Program-made: the position numbers and the translations under genes
Part shown: in pieces, positions 24,658-34,018 of the stretch
How the letters are laid out: the number at the start of each line of letters is the position of its first letter
Position numbering within the stretch: the first letter of the stretch is position 1
Assembly (NCBI GenBank): GCA_036513895.1
Contig: DATBYF010000070.1
Location: 1-64,000, forward strand
Origin: Palsa-147 sp036513895
GTDB lineage: Bacteria; Acidobacteriota; Terriglobia; Acidiferrales; UBA7541
Direction of reading: 5' to 3'
Length of the DNA stretch: 64,000 nt
Notes under the pieces: model-generated
What the model was told of the DNA's origin: nothing
The model's input: only the letters and a program-made list of their open reading frames with translations
Database searches by the model: none

Positions 24658-25438
24658 ATCCTCCGCGCTCGTTGGTTTGTTCACGCAGACCGCCGCGATC
24701 GCGGAAGTCGAGCTCAAGAAAGTTTTGCGCGATCCGACTGAATTGCTCACCCGAGCGGTTCAGCCGGTACTCTGGCTCGTTGTGTTCGGTCAGGTATTTA
24801 GCCGCGTTCGAGGAATTCCAACGGGCAATGTCAGCTACCTGGCGTTCATGACGCCGGGAATTTTGGCGCAAAGCGTTTTGTTCGCGGCGATTTTTTACGG
24901 CATCGCCATCATTTGGGAGCGCGACCTCGGAATCGTGCATAAGCTGCTGGTGAGTCCGGCGAATCGCGCATCGTTCGTCTTGGGAAAGGCCATCTCCGCC
25001 GGATTTCGCGGAAGCATTCAGACCGTGATTATTTATTTGATCGCTCTCGCGCTTGGAATCGGCATGCGCTGGAACCCGTTGAATATCGCGGGCGTATTTT
25101 TTGGTGTGGCACTGGGCTCGGCGATTTTCGCGACGTTCTCTTTGATCATTGCTTGCATCGTGAAATCGCGAGAGCGATTCATGGGCATCGGACAGCTGAT
25201 GACCATGCCGCTATTTTTTGCTAACAACGCGATTTATCCGTTGTCGCTGATGCCGGGATGGTTGCGCGCGATCGCGCTCATCAATCCCCTGACCTATCTG
25301 GTGGATGCGCTTCGTGGGCTGATGATTCAAGGCGGCGAGAGCATCCATAGCCTGCCCGCCGACTTTGGGGTAATGGCGGTAATTTTCATAATTCTTGCAA
25401 CCATTGCGTCGCGGCTTTATCCAACTCTTGTGAGGTGA
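24614..25438 (+). CDS. ABC-2 type permease (DrrB-like)
   Basis: 274 residues from the GTG at 24614, preceded by GGAGGCAGC; the open frame from 24539 would overlap the ATPase even more. Six hydrophobic segments are visible, with the ABC-2 features F-M-T-P-G-I-L-A-Q-S in the middle and N-N-A-I-Y-P-L-S-L-M-P-G-W-L-R and I-N-P-L-T-Y-L-V-D-A-L-R-G near the end. With the preceding ATPase it forms a complete half-transporter pair. Confidence 0.92.
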   Translation: MTSARLDAQPAAWAESSALVGLFTQTAAIAEVELKKVLRDPTELLTRAVQPVLWLVVFGQVFSRVRGIPTGNVSYLAFMTPGILAQSVLFAAIFYGIAIIWERDLGIVHKLLVSPANRASFVLGKAISAGFRGSIQTVIIYLIALALGIGMRWNPLNIAGVFFGVALGSAIFATFSLIIACIVKSRERFMGIGQLMTMPLFFANNAIYPLSLMPGWLRAIALINPLTYLVDALRGLMIQGGESIHSLPADFGVMAVIFIILATIASRLYPTLVR

Positions 25439-25527
25439 TCCCTGCCGTTAACTGTTTGAAACGGTGGGGCTAGACAGGGTCGGCCGGGATTGTGCGATAC
25501 TCATTTTGCCCGGCCAAGGGGGGTTGT

Positions 25528-26139
25528 GTGGCCAAGAAATTGAATGGAGTAGTTCGTGTTTTGGCGGTTTCTTTCGCTTTTCTGACTGTTTTCGCGCAAA
25601 TTTCCAAAGCTCAGAATAATCAAGTGATGGGCGAGATTCGCTTTGACGCCGCATCCAAAGTGGAAAAGAGCTCTGGTGTGTGGATTGACGGCCAATATGT
25701 TGGATATTTGAACGAGCTGAAGGGCGACAAAAAGGTTCTGCTGCTCCCGGGCGAGCACACCGTCGCTGCGCGCGCGGCAGGCTATCAGGAATCTGAGGCC
25801 AAGATTGTCGTTGTTCCCGGACAGATTCAGATATTGCACGTAAAGTTGGACAAGGATCCTCGCGTGCAATACTCGGCCGTAACTGCAGAAGTTAAGCTGT
25901 CCGTGGATCCGGATCGCGCCGCTGTATTCCTCGATGATGCTTATGTCGGACATGTGAGCGAGTTCCAGGGCGTCGGCCGAGCGATGCTGGTCAATCCGGG
26001 GAAGCACCGCATCAAGATTGCTCTCGCCGGCTATAAGCCATTTGAGAGCGAATTTGACCTGCAACCGAAGCAGAAGTACGAGGTCAAGACCGATCTTGAG
26101 AAGGCGAACATCGTCGATTCGCTGGTGAAAGGATCGTAA
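25528..26139 (+). CDS. exported protein with two PEGA domains
   Basis: 203 residues from a GTG at 25528, with an AAGGGGGG ribosome site; an earlier GTG at 25492 has none. A signal peptide (VVRVLAVSFAFLTVFAQISKAQ) precedes two PEGA-type repeats. The first spans about residues 45-100 (V-W-I-D-G-Q-Y-V-G, L-L-P-G-E-H-T-V), the second about 120-190 (V-F-L-D-D-A-Y-V-G-H, V-N-P-G-K-H-R-I). PEGA folds are small beta sandwiches found on surface proteins. A strong terminator follows. Confidence 0.85.
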   Translation: MAKKLNGVVRVLAVSFAFLTVFAQISKAQNNQVMGEIRFDAASKVEKSSGVWIDGQYVGYLNELKGDKKVLLLPGEHTVAARAAGYQESEAKIVVVPGQIQILHVKLDKDPRVQYSAVTAEVKLSVDPDRAAVFLDDAYVGHVSEFQGVGRAMLVNPGKHRIKIALAGYKPFESEFDLQPKQKYEVKTDLEKANIVDSLVKGS

Positions 26140-26195
26140 TAGGCTCGGCGTTCAGGGCATTTGCGATTTGTCGTGGAAGTGCTGTGAATTGTCCG

Positions 26196-26226
26196 CCCCG
26201 GCTGCGTTTTAGCCGGGGTTTTTTTT
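26196..26226 (+). terminator. intrinsic terminator after the PEGA gene
   Basis: Stem CCCCGGCT (26196-26203) with AGCCGGGG (26211-26218), a 7-base loop, then a run of eight T (26219-26226). Textbook Rho-independent form. Confidence 0.92.
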
Positions 26227-26436
26227 GTAGCTTGGCCGCTATTTACTTGCCGGACCCGATACGAATTAGAGTTCCAAAACTAACCTTTTCCCCGCGGCGC
26301 CGTCAAAGACAAGCTGGCATAAATGAACGTTTCCAGAAGCAAAAAATGTTAAAGTTAGAGAGTGAGCATGGTGTGAGCCGCCCCATTCCTCCGCCTTGCG
26401 TTGCCACTTCCAGTTGACTTGAGAGAACTGCTGAAA

Positions 26437-27180
26437 ATGTTTAGCTGTGCTTCGAAGTTGAAAGGGCGCTCCTTGCGCCGCGACATCCGCTCTACAAGAG
26501 GTGCCGTGCTGTTCGGCATGCTCCTCGCCGCCATAGCTGCCACAGGTCTCTCTTCCTCCATTGCGCACGCTCGCCAGACTGATCCTGCGGCGCCTGCTGT
26601 GGTGCAGCCGGGAGCGCCGGGTAAGCCGAGTAAGAAATTGCCGGCGTCGACGACGGCCGCGCCGCCCCGATGGTCACCGGCAGATGTAGAGTTCATGCAG
26701 GGCATGATCATGCATCATTCGCAGGCAGTGGAGATGACGGCGCTGATTTCTTCGCACACGGAGAACAAAGATGTGCGGGCACTGGGGGCGCGAATCAGTA
26801 GCTCGCAATCGGATGAGATTAAATTTATGCAACGTTGGCTGGCGGCGCGGGGAGAGCCAGTATCTATGGCGATGCCGGGAATGCCGGACATGAAAATGTC
26901 GGGCGAACCGATGACACGGATGCCGGGGATGCTGACGCCGGAGCAGATGGAAGCGCTGCGGAACGCGAAGGGCGCGGAGTTCGACCATCTGTTTTTGACT
27001 GGCATGATTCAACACCACAATGGCGCGCTGATCATGGTGAAAGATTTGTTCGATACGGCGGGTGCGGGACAGGACGCCGACATATTCAACTTTGCGACGG
27101 ACGCCGATAACACGCAACGGGCCGAGATCAAGATTATGCAGGGCATGCTCGAGAAAAAACCGCAAGAGGAGAAACGATGA
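26437..27180 (+). CDS. exported DUF305 protein
   Basis: 247 residues from the ATG at 26437. A long basic N-terminus leads to a signal segment (GAVLFGMLLAAIAATGLSSS). The DUF305 domain shows the paired motifs F-M-Q-G-M-I-M-H-H-S-Q-A-V-E-M and, about 90 residues later, F-L-T-G-M-I-Q-H-H-N-G-A-L, with Met/His-rich surroundings that suggest metal (perhaps copper) binding. It overlaps the next gene by 4 bases (ATGA), so the pair is coupled. Confidence 0.88.
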   Translation: MFSCASKLKGRSLRRDIRSTRGAVLFGMLLAAIAATGLSSSIAHARQTDPAAPAVVQPGAPGKPSKKLPASTTAAPPRWSPADVEFMQGMIMHHSQAVEMTALISSHTENKDVRALGARISSSQSDEIKFMQRWLAARGEPVSMAMPGMPDMKMSGEPMTRMPGMLTPEQMEALRNAKGAEFDHLFLTGMIQHHNGALIMVKDLFDTAGAGQDADIFNFATDADNTQRAEIKIMQGMLEKKPQEEKR

Positions 27181-29216
27181 ACCGAGTGCACCGTGTTGCT
27201 TTGCGTCTCGCCGGATTGGCCGCGGCCGCGATTTTTTTGTGCTCCAGTGTGAGCGGGATGCAGGAGCAGGCTCCTGCGCCTCCAGCAGCCGCACCAGCAC
27301 CAGCACCAGCGCCAAAGCCGGATGCGCAACAACAGAATCAGAATCCGTTTGCGCCGCAACCGGCTCCTCCTCTTCCGCCGGGAATGACGGGGTCAGATAC
27401 GAGCGATCCGCGGTACAAGCTGACGCCCGGGATGTACGACGCGGGCGAAGTATCAATGGGCTTGAAGCACCTCGCGCTGGTCAAGAAGCCTGACGCGTTT
27501 CAACTCGGGGTGGATCAGCCGGATGATCCGAAGGTACAGAAGACGCTGGGCCTGCTCGGTGTCGGCGGCGGTGATCTCACGAAGATACCGAAACCGCTGC
27601 AGATGGTGATTGCGCAGCTCGCGTTCGCGAACTCGGACTTGGCGTTCCAGGGCAACCACCTTTTTCAAGGAAACTTTTACGGCATAAGTATCTACGACAT
27701 TTCCAATCCAGCGCAGACCGCAGCGATAACTTCGCTGGTGTGCCCGGGCGGGCAGGGCGATGTGTCGGTATACAAGAACCTGCTGTTCATGTCAGTGGAG
27801 ATGCCCAACGGAAGACTCGATTGCGGCTCGCAGGGATTCCCACCGGAGCCGCCGCCAGCCCCGGGTCATGAAAAAGAGCGGCGGTTGCCGGTTGCGCAAA
27901 AGGACCGTTTCCGTGGCGTGAGGATTTTCGACATCTCGGACATCAAAAATCCGAAGCAAGTGGCAGCGGTGCAGACGTGCCGCGGCTCGCACACGCATAC
28001 GCTGGTGGTGGATCCGAACGATAAGGACAATGTTTATATCTACGTGTCGGGGACGTCGTTCGTGCGACAGCCGGAAGAACTGGCTGGGTGCTCGAACGCA
28101 ACACCGGATAAGGATCCGAATACAGCGCTGTTCCGTATCGAAGTGATCAAGGTTCCGGTCGCAGCGCCACAGGACGCGCAGATCGTATCGACCCCTCGAC
28201 TGTTTATCGACGCGCGAACGGGCGCGATAAACGGTCTGAGCAACGGCGGCAGCCACGACAAGGGTGAGGAGAAGCCGGCGGATACGAACCAGTGCCACGA
28301 CATCACGGTGTACTCGGCCATCGGATTGGCGGCCGGCGCGTGCTCGGGCAATGGCATCGTGCTGGACATCAAAGATCCTGTTCATCCGAAACGCGTCGAT
28401 GCGGTGAACGATCCGAACTATTCCTACTGGCACTCGGCTTCGTTCTCGAATGATGGGGCGAAGGTCGTGTTTACCGACGAGTGGGGCGGCGGACTAGGAG
28501 CGAGATGCCGTCCGAATGACCCGAACAAGTGGGGCGCGGATGCGATCTTTCATCTGAAGGACGATAAGCTGAGCTTCGCGAGTTATTACAAGCTGCCGGC
28601 TGCGCAGGGCGACACGGAGAATTGCGTGGCGCACAACGGATCGCTGATCCCGGTTCCCGGACGCGACATCGAGGTGCAGGCGTGGTATCAGGGCGGCGTT
28701 TCGGTCATGGACTTCACCGATGCGGCTCACCCTTTTGAGATTGCGTATTTCGATCGCGGGCCGATTGATCCGAATATGCTGGTGCTGGGCGGCGACTGGT
28801 CGGCATATTGGTACAACGGCTGCATCTACGGTTCGGAAATCGCGCGCGGATTGGACGTGTTCGAGCTGACGCCGACCAAATTTCTGACGCAGAATGAAAT
28901 TGATGCGGCGAAGTCGGTTCACGTGGCTGAACTGAATGTGCAAGACCAGCAGAAGATCGAATGGCCTGCGTCGTTAGTGGTGGCCAGGGCGTATGTAGAT
29001 CAACTAGAGCGGTCGCAGGCTTTGCCGGCAGATCAAATTGCAGCTCTGCGGAAGGCGATCAATAGCGCTGAGAGTTCGCACATGAGCAAGAGCAAACTTG
29101 CAAAGCTGGGGAGCATGGCGCCGTCCGTGGAACAGAGTGCTGCCGGGGCGAAAAGTCCGGCTGACGCGGCACGGTTGCAGGCTTTGGCGGTTATTTTGAA
29201 GCATCCGGCGGCGTGA
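27177..29216 (+). CDS. exported LVIVD-repeat beta-propeller protein
   Basis: 679 residues with a signal peptide (ALRLAGLAAAAIFLCSS) and an Ala/Pro linker. Repeated blades of the LVIVD type read G-I-S-I-Y-D-I-S-N-P, G-V-R-I-F-D-I-S-D-I-K-N-P, G-I-V-L-D-I-K-D-P and V-S-V-M-D-F-T-D-A-A-H-P. Several His- and Cys-containing stretches (S-H-T-H, N-Q-C-H-D) lie between blades and could bind metal. A coiled C-terminal region follows. Coupling to the DUF305 gene points to a joint periplasmic or surface function; none is established. Confidence 0.85.
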   Translation: MNRVHRVALRLAGLAAAAIFLCSSVSGMQEQAPAPPAAAPAPAPAPKPDAQQQNQNPFAPQPAPPLPPGMTGSDTSDPRYKLTPGMYDAGEVSMGLKHLALVKKPDAFQLGVDQPDDPKVQKTLGLLGVGGGDLTKIPKPLQMVIAQLAFANSDLAFQGNHLFQGNFYGISIYDISNPAQTAAITSLVCPGGQGDVSVYKNLLFMSVEMPNGRLDCGSQGFPPEPPPAPGHEKERRLPVAQKDRFRGVRIFDISDIKNPKQVAAVQTCRGSHTHTLVVDPNDKDNVYIYVSGTSFVRQPEELAGCSNATPDKDPNTALFRIEVIKVPVAAPQDAQIVSTPRLFIDARTGAINGLSNGGSHDKGEEKPADTNQCHDITVYSAIGLAAGACSGNGIVLDIKDPVHPKRVDAVNDPNYSYWHSASFSNDGAKVVFTDEWGGGLGARCRPNDPNKWGADAIFHLKDDKLSFASYYKLPAAQGDTENCVAHNGSLIPVPGRDIEVQAWYQGGVSVMDFTDAAHPFEIAYFDRGPIDPNMLVLGGDWSAYWYNGCIYGSEIARGLDVFELTPTKFLTQNEIDAAKSVHVAELNVQDQQKIEWPASLVVARAYVDQLERSQALPADQIAALRKAINSAESSHMSKSKLAKLGSMAPSVEQSAAGAKSPADAARLQALAVILKHPAA

Positions 29217-29544
29217 TCGAGGCGCCAGTCTTGCGGCGTGACTGAAGTCATGCCCTGACGAAACGCAGCGCGTCCGTACGAACCGCAGATCCGTCACTTC
29301 GTTCGTGATGGCAACGAGTCTTGTTGCGGTCGGCTGACTTCGAGCCGCGCGAGAAGCAAAAACCAAGATGCCGGGCTAAGGCCCCGGCGCCACGCGTGCT
29401 GGTCGCAGCGCTTCATCAATAAATGGCACTTGTGGCGGCCATCTGAGTCCGCGCTGTGTGCATCATTTCGCACGTTTTCGACTTCAACTAACAGCCCTCT
29501 TCACGTGGTAGCATCTCCGGCGTCCTGGCGCGAGGAACCGAAGC
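29217..29544. other. intergenic region with repeat remnants
   Basis: 328 bases, no gene supported. It contains fragments resembling the RAYT-linked REP family (GACTGAAGTCATGCC near 29240) and a GCCGGGCTAAGGCCCCGGC hairpin (about 29371-29390), plus the short repeat TGGCACTTGTGGCGGCC at 29424-29440, which pairs with 19534-19550. Confidence 0.45.
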
Positions 29545-31194
29545 TTGCCGCTGGATTCAGCGATGACGCCGTCGAAGACCACTGAAACGCTCCCGCAGAC
29601 AAGCGCCTGGCAGCCCCTCCGGATTCCGATATTTCGAAACCTGCTGATCGCCGATTTGGTTTCGGACATCGGGACATTCATGCAGAGCGTGGGCGCGGCC
29701 TGGCTGATGACGTCGCTCACATCCAGCACACTGTACATCGCTCTTATCCAAACCGCATCTGCGTTGCCTTTTTTTCTGTTAGCCCTCCCGGCAGGATCCA
29801 TTGGCGACATCATGGACCGCCGCAAGTTGATCCTTGGGACTGAGTCGTGGATGTTAATCATGGCTTCCGCGCTTGCGGTTTTCACGATCGCCGGCGTGAT
29901 GACGCCCTGGTTGCTCTTGCTTCTCACGTTTGCCATCTCGGCCGGTGATGCGGTTGAGTCTCCCGCATGGAGGGCGATTTTCCCGGAGCTAGTCAGCAAA
30001 AAGGAAGACTTACAACCCGCGCTGGCTCTGAATGGAATCGAGTTTAATCTTGCGCGGGCAGTTGGCCCGGGGCTAGCCGGAGTGATCATCGCGGTGGTTG
30101 GAATCGGCACTGCGTTCGTTTTGAATGCCGTATCGTTCCTCGGGGTGATCGCTGTAATCGCGGGCTGGAAGCGTCATGCCAAGAAGAGCGAACTTCCCGC
30201 CGAGACTTTGGGAGGAGCGACCGTGGCAGCGGTTCGCTACGTCCGCTATTCACCTGCCATTCGCACACTTCTGTTCAGATCCGGGTTCGTTATTTTCTTT
30301 GCCAGCGCTTTGTGGGCATTGTTACCGCCCATCGCGAAGCGTCTGAGCGACAGCTCGCTCGGCTACGGATTGCTGCTCGGGTGCTTCGGAGTGGGTGCAG
30401 TTATCGGCGCAGTTGTTCTCCAGCGCGCCCGAGGAAAATTTTCTGTCGAGGCGGTTGTCTCCGCAGCGACGGCAGCGTTCGGTGCTGTAATTGTGGCGTT
30501 AGCGGCATTGCACAGCCTATGGGTTCTGTGCATTTTTATTTTCTTCGGAGGCGCGGCGTGGACCGTATTTATGTCGGTATTCAATACCGTAGTGCAGACG
30601 CTTTCGCCTGATTGGGTGCGCGCACGTGTACTTGCAATTTATCTATTCGTGTTTCAGGGAGCCATAGCGATCGGAAGCGCCATCTGGGGCTTTGCAGCCG
30701 AGCACACCAGCGCGAACGCGGCTCTCATGTACTCGGGCTTTGGAATTGGCGCCTGCGTCTTACTACGATTTGTCGCTCCGCTCGCAGGTTCCGCTCCTGA
30801 TCTCGATGTGTGGGACCACTGGAAAAAGCCCACGGTGATTCTCGATATTCCACCGGAACAGGGTCCGGTACTCGTCACCAGCGAGTACATGGTCAGTTCC
30901 GAGAAGGTTCCGGAGTTTCTCGATGCCATATACAAATACCAGAGAATTCGCCGGCGAGACGGCGCATCGCGTTGGGGCATCTTCTACGACACGGAAATTC
31001 CTGGGCGATATTTTGAGAGTTTCATTGTGGATTCGTGGGGAGAACATGAGCGGCAGCATGCGCGATTTACTGTGGCGGATCGCAAAATTGAGGAGCGAGT
31101 TTTAGGGCTCGCGATGCAGCCGCCGAAGACTCGTCACTTTATTTCCGCGAAACAAGGGGAGGGCGGGAATCCAGCGAAGCCGAAGAGCGGTTAA
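29545..31194 (+). CDS. MFS exporter of the MFS_3 / EntS-like group with C-terminal soluble domain
   Basis: 549 residues. The TTG at 29545 has GAGGA 8 bases upstream; an ATG at 29563 is the alternative. Twelve hydrophobic segments fill residues 20-410, with the loop motif L-P-A-G-S-I-G-D-I-M-D-R-R-K between helices 2 and 3 and V-E-S-P-A-W-R-A-I-F-P-E-L in helix 4-5, both typical of this group. A soluble tail of about 110 residues follows (V-T-S-E-Y, then a F-I-V-D-S-W-G-E-H strand), resembling an antibiotic-biosynthesis-monooxygenase-like ferredoxin fold often fused in this family. Substrate unknown. Confidence 0.88.
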   Translation: MPLDSAMTPSKTTETLPQTSAWQPLRIPIFRNLLIADLVSDIGTFMQSVGAAWLMTSLTSSTLYIALIQTASALPFFLLALPAGSIGDIMDRRKLILGTESWMLIMASALAVFTIAGVMTPWLLLLLTFAISAGDAVESPAWRAIFPELVSKKEDLQPALALNGIEFNLARAVGPGLAGVIIAVVGIGTAFVLNAVSFLGVIAVIAGWKRHAKKSELPAETLGGATVAAVRYVRYSPAIRTLLFRSGFVIFFASALWALLPPIAKRLSDSSLGYGLLLGCFGVGAVIGAVVLQRARGKFSVEAVVSAATAAFGAVIVALAALHSLWVLCIFIFFGGAAWTVFMSVFNTVVQTLSPDWVRARVLAIYLFVFQGAIAIGSAIWGFAAEHTSANAALMYSGFGIGACVLLRFVAPLAGSAPDLDVWDHWKKPTVILDIPPEQGPVLVTSEYMVSSEKVPEFLDAIYKYQRIRRRDGASRWGIFYDTEIPGRYFESFIVDSWGEHERQHARFTVADRKIEERVLGLAMQPPKTRHFISAKQGEGGNPAKPKSG

Positions 31195-31560
31195 GGCGGA
31201 TCCGGCGCATTGAGCGGCGAGGAGAAATGAGAAAATCGTTTCCGCAAGGGTGAGTTGAGGCGGTACGGCATTGAGTTCCCCGAGGCAGGCGCCTCGGGTC
31301 TGAATTGGATGGGTGCTGAAGAGAGCATTGTCATAGCGCGGCGACGAGCCCGCTGATTCGGTGCTTGAAGGAGGAAAGTCAAAAACGCCGGCAAGATGCC
31401 GGCGCTACGATGAGCTTTGCGGCTGTAAATTGGGCGGGATGCCAAAAAAATATTCAGGCTTCGCCGACAGCTGCAGTGACGGCCTTTCCATGATAGAGAG
31501 TTGACAGGGGTGACGAGGCAAGTCATCTTGGGCGTTGAATTGGTTTCGGAGGAGGTATTG
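31195..31560. other. intergenic region with two palindromic repeats
   Basis: 366 bases, no gene supported. Two hairpin repeats are present: CCCGAGGC/GCCTCGGG (31279-31298) and CGCCGGCA/TGCCGGCG (31386-31404). The latter, with its CTACG tail, is the inverted counterpart of 23571-23587. GGAGGTATTG at the right end is the ribosome site of the next gene. Confidence 0.5.
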
Positions 31561-32118
31561 ATGCCGCGTTTTAGATTATTTTCGCTGGTGATTGGCACAC
31601 TTTTCGTGATGGGTTTTGTCGCGGGATGCTCGGACTCTGGCACGAAAACGCCGGCGCAGCCGCCACACACGCGCGCGGCGGACGAAACTGCGATCCGCGC
31701 CGCGGTGATCGATTGGAGCAAAGCGGCGCAGGCCAAGGATGTGAATAAGGCGGTCTCGTTTTACGCCGATGATGCGATCCAATTCGCCGACAGAGGGCCG
31801 CTGGTGAAGGGGAAGCAGAATATTCGTGCGGGATGGGAAAAGATGTTGGCGACGCCTGGTCCGGGGCTGACGTTTGCGACGACGGGAGTGGAAGTGGCGC
31901 GCTCGGGTGACATCGCCTACGAATATGGGACGTACGATTTCGCGACACAAGACTCCAAGGGCAGAATTACAGACGAGAGAGGAAAATACCTCGGGGTGTG
32001 GAAAAAGCAGGCCGATGGATCGTGGAAGGTAGCTGCCGACATGGACAATCGGGACGCGGCGCCAGCGCCGCAGCCGGCGACTCGAAAACATGCGGGGCGC
32101 AAGAGAAGGCATCATTAG
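31561..32118 (+). CDS. SnoaL-like (DUF4440-type) lipoprotein
   Basis: 185 residues from the ATG at 31561, preceded by GGAGG; a longer frame from 31501 has no ribosome site. The signal peptide ends in a lipobox (F-V-A-G-C-S), so the mature protein is probably lipid-anchored. The remainder fits an NTF2/SnoaL-like fold: D-E-T-A-I-R-A-A-V-I-D-W, V-S-F-Y-A-D-D-A-I and a closing G-S-W-K-V-A-A-D strand. Members act as small-molecule binding modules or isomerase-like enzymes; no ligand can be inferred. A basic tail (RKHAGRKRRHH) ends the protein. Confidence 0.82.
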   Translation: MPRFRLFSLVIGTLFVMGFVAGCSDSGTKTPAQPPHTRAADETAIRAAVIDWSKAAQAKDVNKAVSFYADDAIQFADRGPLVKGKQNIRAGWEKMLATPGPGLTFATTGVEVARSGDIAYEYGTYDFATQDSKGRITDERGKYLGVWKKQADGSWKVAADMDNRDAAPAPQPATRKHAGRKRRHH

Positions 32119-32180
32119 AAGCGGAAAAGAACGTCGCGGATTTCTAGAGTTGCAGCCATCTGGACGCTGCTATGACCCGA

Positions 32181-33158
32181 CTAGGTCTCGTCGGTCACGT
32201 CTTCCAGAAATGTCGCGGACGGCGCGAAGAATAGGTTGCCGGTGACGGCGCGGCTGAAGTCGAGCAAACGGTCGTAGTTGCCGGGCGGCCGGCCGATGAA
32301 CATATTCTCGAGCATCAGCTCGGTGGTGCTTGGTGAACGGCTGTAGCCGATGAAATAGGTGCCAAATTCGCTGTGAGCGGGCCTCCCAAAGGGCATATTG
32401 TCGCGCAGAATTTTGATCTCTTTGCCGTCCTCGACGATCGTGGTGAGTGAGCTGTGCGATGAAGTTGGCTTGACGGAATCATCCAATTCAACGTCGGAAA
32501 ACTTTCGACGGCCGATGATTCGTTCCTGCGCCTCCGTAGAGAGCGCATCCCACGCCGCTAGATTGTGTAGATATTTTTGTACCATGACGTAGCTGCCGCC
32601 GGCGAACTCGGGGTCTTCGTCGCCGACGAACACGGCATCAACCGCTGCATGGCCTCTCGGATTTTCCGTACCATCAACGAAGCCGATGAGATCACGGTCG
32701 TCGAAGTAACGAAAGGCTTGGACTTCGTCTACGGGCGTCACTGCATCGCCGAGGCGCATCATGATTTGCGTCACGAGCTCGAAACACAAATCCATGCGCT
32801 TCGCGCGAATGTGAAACAGCAAGTCGCCGGGAGTGGATATTGCGTGGCGCTCTCCCGCGTGAATTTCACGGAACGGATGCAGCATCGCCGGCCTCGGCGG
32901 TCCAAATAGCCGGTCCCACGCCTCAGATCCTACTCCCATGATGCAGGAGAGCGCGGCCTCGAAATCGCGAGTTTCGACCGCTCGAATCAGCGCGCCAAGG
33001 GTGGCGCAGAACGAACGCACGGACGCGCGACTTTCGGGGCTCGGTTTTAGAGTTACGACCAGAAATATTGCGGCGCGAGAGAGTGGTGCGGCCACCGGCT
33101 GCGCAAGGGCACGCAAACCTTGTGCCGCATTGCGCGCGCTCGTCGGATCGGGCGTCAT
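32181..33158 (-). CDS. Dyp-type haem peroxidase (YfeX-like)
   Basis: 325 residues. The GxxDG motif reads G-F-V-D-G-T-E-N-P (distal Asp). The proximal His lies in T-S-S-H-S-S-L, and the distal Arg in I-L-R-D-N-M-P-F-G. The end F-I-G-Y-S-R-S-P also fits. No Tat signal is seen, so it is cytoplasmic, as in the YfeX/P group. It uses H2O2 to oxidise porphyrins or dyes by family analogy. It is divergent from the VOC gene across 173 bases, which should hold both promoters. No encapsulin gene adjoins. Confidence 0.93.
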   Translation of the reverse strand: MTPDPTSARNAAQGLRALAQPVAAPLSRAAIFLVVTLKPSPESRASVRSFCATLGALIRAVETRDFEAALSCIMGVGSEAWDRLFGPPRPAMLHPFREIHAGERHAISTPGDLLFHIRAKRMDLCFELVTQIMMRLGDAVTPVDEVQAFRYFDDRDLIGFVDGTENPRGHAAVDAVFVGDEDPEFAGGSYVMVQKYLHNLAAWDALSTEAQERIIGRRKFSDVELDDSVKPTSSHSSLTTIVEDGKEIKILRDNMPFGRPAHSEFGTYFIGYSRSPSTTELMLENMFIGRPPGNYDRLLDFSRAVTGNLFFAPSATFLEDVTDET

Positions 33159-33331
33159 CGGATGTCATCCTCGCGGCGTGCGTGGAATTTTCGCTGTTCG
33201 GAAATAGTACGCACGCCTTGGGTGTAATTGGATTGGGCCGGAAGATTACCATCGTCTGCCGGCGATTGACAGTTTCAAGCGCTGCGTTGATACTTGCGCC
33301 GCTTGACTAGTGGATGTTAGGCAGGAATTCG

Positions 33332-33910
33332 ATGAAGAAACCGAGACCACAAAAAGCGTCCGCGAAAAAGAGTGGACGCGCGTCTGCGAAGCGGGTGGTT
33401 GGCAAGGAGGCCCGGCAGAAATCTCGGCAGTCGGGGCCCGAGACTCCGAACTTTGCTAATGCGGAAGGAAAACTTAGTTTCAACCACGCGATGATTTACG
33501 TTAAGGACGTGGAGCGCGGACTCCGCTTCTACCGCGATTTACTGGGATTCAAACTCATCGAAGACTTCCGTTATGAGGGCACGGCGGTATATGCACGCAT
33601 ACACGCTCCCGGCGGGGATGGCACCATCGCGCTGCATCAGGCAGGGGCAAATACTTCCGTTTCGAGCGATGGTGTGCGGCTCTATTTCGAAGTTCCCGAA
33701 CTCGACGATTTTTGCCGAAAGCTCCAGCAGAAGGGTTTCTACATTACGAAGATGCCACAAATGATGCCATGGGGATGGCGGCACGCTTACTTGAATGACC
33801 CTGACGGACACGAGATCAGTTTGTATTGGGCGGGAGCTAACCGCATGAAGAAAACGGTAACGAAGATGGTACGAAAAGCGGCGAGTGAGGCGGGGACCGG
33901 GCGCGCGTGA
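33332..33910 (+). CDS. VOC / glyoxalase-like protein with basic extensions
   Basis: 192 residues from the ATG at 33332 (AGGAA upstream). A Lys/Arg/Ala-rich N-terminal tail of about 40 residues precedes one VOC domain: F-N-H-A-M-I-Y-V-K-D, F-Y-R-D-L-L-G-F-K-L, I-A-L-H-Q, Y-F-E-V and a C-terminal D-P-D-G-H-E-I-S-L-Y. Candidate metal ligands (H, E) are present. Another basic tail ends it. The basic tails are unusual for a glyoxalase and could bind nucleic acid, but that is a guess. Substrate unknown. Confidence 0.85.
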   Translation: MKKPRPQKASAKKSGRASAKRVVGKEARQKSRQSGPETPNFANAEGKLSFNHAMIYVKDVERGLRFYRDLLGFKLIEDFRYEGTAVYARIHAPGGDGTIALHQAGANTSVSSDGVRLYFEVPELDDFCRKLQQKGFYITKMPQMMPWGWRHAYLNDPDGHEISLYWAGANRMKKTVTKMVRKAASEAGTGRA

Positions 33911-34018
33911 GAGTCAGAAGTTGAGTTGCATTCCCGATTGACATTACTGCGCTTGCCCGCAGGTCATGCTTCTTCTGCAACGTTGACAGCGGGGACTAGT
34001 CTGTGGCATCTGCATTGA

